Source: Eoetvoesiella caeni | Lineage (GTDB): Bacteria; Pseudomonadota; Gammaproteobacteria; Burkholderiales; Burkholderiaceae_B | DNA length: 64,000 bases | Assembly: GCF_003315175.1 (NCBI RefSeq) | Contig: NZ_QNRQ01000007.1 | Location: forward strand, 1 to 64,000 | Direction: 5' to 3' | Part shown: positions 63,365-64,000 of the stretch, piece by piece | Layout of the letters: every line of letters begins with the position of its first letter | How positions within the stretch are numbered: position 1 is the stretch's first letter | Notes under the pieces: generated by a model | What the model saw: the letters and a program-made list of their open reading frames with translations, nothing else | Database searches by the model: none | Told to the model about the DNA's origin: nothing | Made by a program: the position numbers and the translations under genes

Positions 63365-64000
63365 CTACTTCACTTGCTTCAGTGCTGCCGCTGCAACCAA
63401 CCCGTAAGGGTTGCCGAAGTCGTCCATCATTTCAAAGTGGTTGTAGAACTTAGCTTTGATCAGTTCGACGGGCTTGCCGGCGGCCTGCATTGCTTGGGCA
63501 AAGCTGTCGGTTTGGCGTTTGAATTCGTCAGTTTCCAGGCTGCCGTGGGCCAGTATTACCGGCGTGTGGATTTTTTCCAGATGGCGCTGTGTGCTCATGG
63601 CGTCTTCGATGGCATCCGTAAACGGGATATAGGAGGAGCGAACCGAAAGCCGCACGGGCTTGAGGTCGTACATGCCGGAAATCAAGGTCGCGCCTTTGAT
63701 GATGTCGGCGGGGACACCTTGCGCCTTCCAGTCTGTGGTCAGCAGCACGCCGCCCAGGTGGGCCCCGGATGAGTGGCCCGATATGTAGATGCGGTCGCGG
63801 TCGATGCCTAGTTTGTCGGCATTTTTGTAAATCCAGACCATGGCTTTGCGCAACTGGGCGGTCATACCGTCAAGGCCAATATCCTGAACTTTGCCGAAGT
63901 CCAAGGCAGCATAGCTGATGCCTGCATGCACAAACATTTCTGCGGGAAAGTGATAACTGGATGCATTGCCTGCACGCCAGGCGCCGCCGTGAATAAATAC
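63365..64000 (-). CDS. Alpha/beta hydrolase (carboxylesterase-like), 5' end beyond the window
   Basis: Reading frame is open to the window edge, continuing upstream of the visible ATG at 63937. The extended part contains VFIHGGAWRAGNAS, the oxyanion-hole HGG motif of the hormone-sensitive-lipase/kynurenine-formamidase-like group. The nucleophile motif GHSSGAHLGG is at about 63770-63790 and the late His lies in FYNHFEMMDDFG. Same strand as the LysR gene and catabolic genes downstream. Confidence 0.87.
   Translation of the reverse strand, partial: VFIHGGAWRAGNASSYHFPAEMFVHAGISYAALDFGKVQDIGLDGMTAQLRKAMVWIYKNADKLGIDRDRIYISGHSSGAHLGGVLLTTDWKAQGVPADIIKGATLISGMYDLKPVRLSVRSSYIPFTDAIEDAMSTQRHLEKIHTPVILAHGSLETDEFKRQTDSFAQAMQAAGKPVELIKAKFYNHFEMMDDFGNPYGLVAAAALKQVK

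Overview
The window reads as an accessory and catabolic stretch of a betaproteobacterial chromosome, most likely Burkholderiales, family Alcaligenaceae (Pusillimonas/Bordetella/Achromobacter-like). The reasons are moderately GC-rich coding, many LysR regulators, Liv-type ABC transport, DUF4148 small exported proteins, a PagL-like lipid A deacylase and a phthalate 4,5-dioxygenase-type pathway. The genus is inference; no rRNA or tRNA was seen to anchor it.

Layout. 1-3.9 kb: remnant of a Tn7-like transposon (tnsA, tnsB and a TniB/TnsC ATPase gene), the last cut by what looks like an IS21-family terminus at the window edge. 3.9-9.4 kb: AraC regulator divergent from a cysteine hydrolase; a fasciclin / ECF sigma / RskA-type anti-sigma operon; a small lipoprotein; an alpha/beta hydrolase. 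9.6-10.9 kb: RelE-type toxin with HTH antitoxin, and a nucleoside deaminase. 11-16 kb: MarR regulator, two Old Yellow Enzymes, a Bcr/CflA-type exporter and a hydrolase in one direction. 16-19.2 kb: SulP transporter with a long leader, a decayed IS3-type end, then BON and CsbD stress genes.

19.3-28 kb: a phthalate block. The pht3-like dioxygenase gene is divergent from the pht4-like dehydrogenase gene across two copies of a shared palindrome core. A MarR gene overlaps pht4, and a Liv-type ABC transporter with fused LivH-LivM permease follows. The decarboxylase gene behind pht3 survives only as its first and last parts. 28-30 kb: two copper-type proteins and a lytic transglycosylase. 30-41.7 kb: LysR/SDR pair, an unrecognised 698-residue lipoprotein, an HDOD-GGDEF protein, a lipoprotein sulfatase with dockerin-like EF-hand tail, a DHA2 exporter, UdgX and a beta-hydroxyacid dehydrogenase.

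41.7-56.5 kb: PrlF-YhaV toxin-antitoxin with strong palindromes, alcohol dehydrogenase, catalase, intradiol dioxygenase, MaoC protein, PagL, a DUF4148 protein, a third OYE with a changed active-site motif, two convergent LysR genes, aldo/keto reductase, VOC and HutD proteins, MazEF-like pair, TRIC/YicG channel, a frameshifted LysR gene and a second DUF4148 protein. 56.6-64 kb: genes all on the minus strand for a carboxylesterase, LysR regulator, [2Fe-2S] flavoreductase, VOC protein, fumarylacetoacetase-family enzyme, MFS transporter and CocE-type hydrolase. This looks like a catabolic cluster whose substrate I cannot name.

No CRISPR array or prophage was seen. The items I find most unusual are the internally deleted phthalate decarboxylase with its intact regulated neighbours, the unknown lipoprotein and dockerin-like sulfatase around an HDOD-GGDEF gene, and the 56.6-64 kb cluster.
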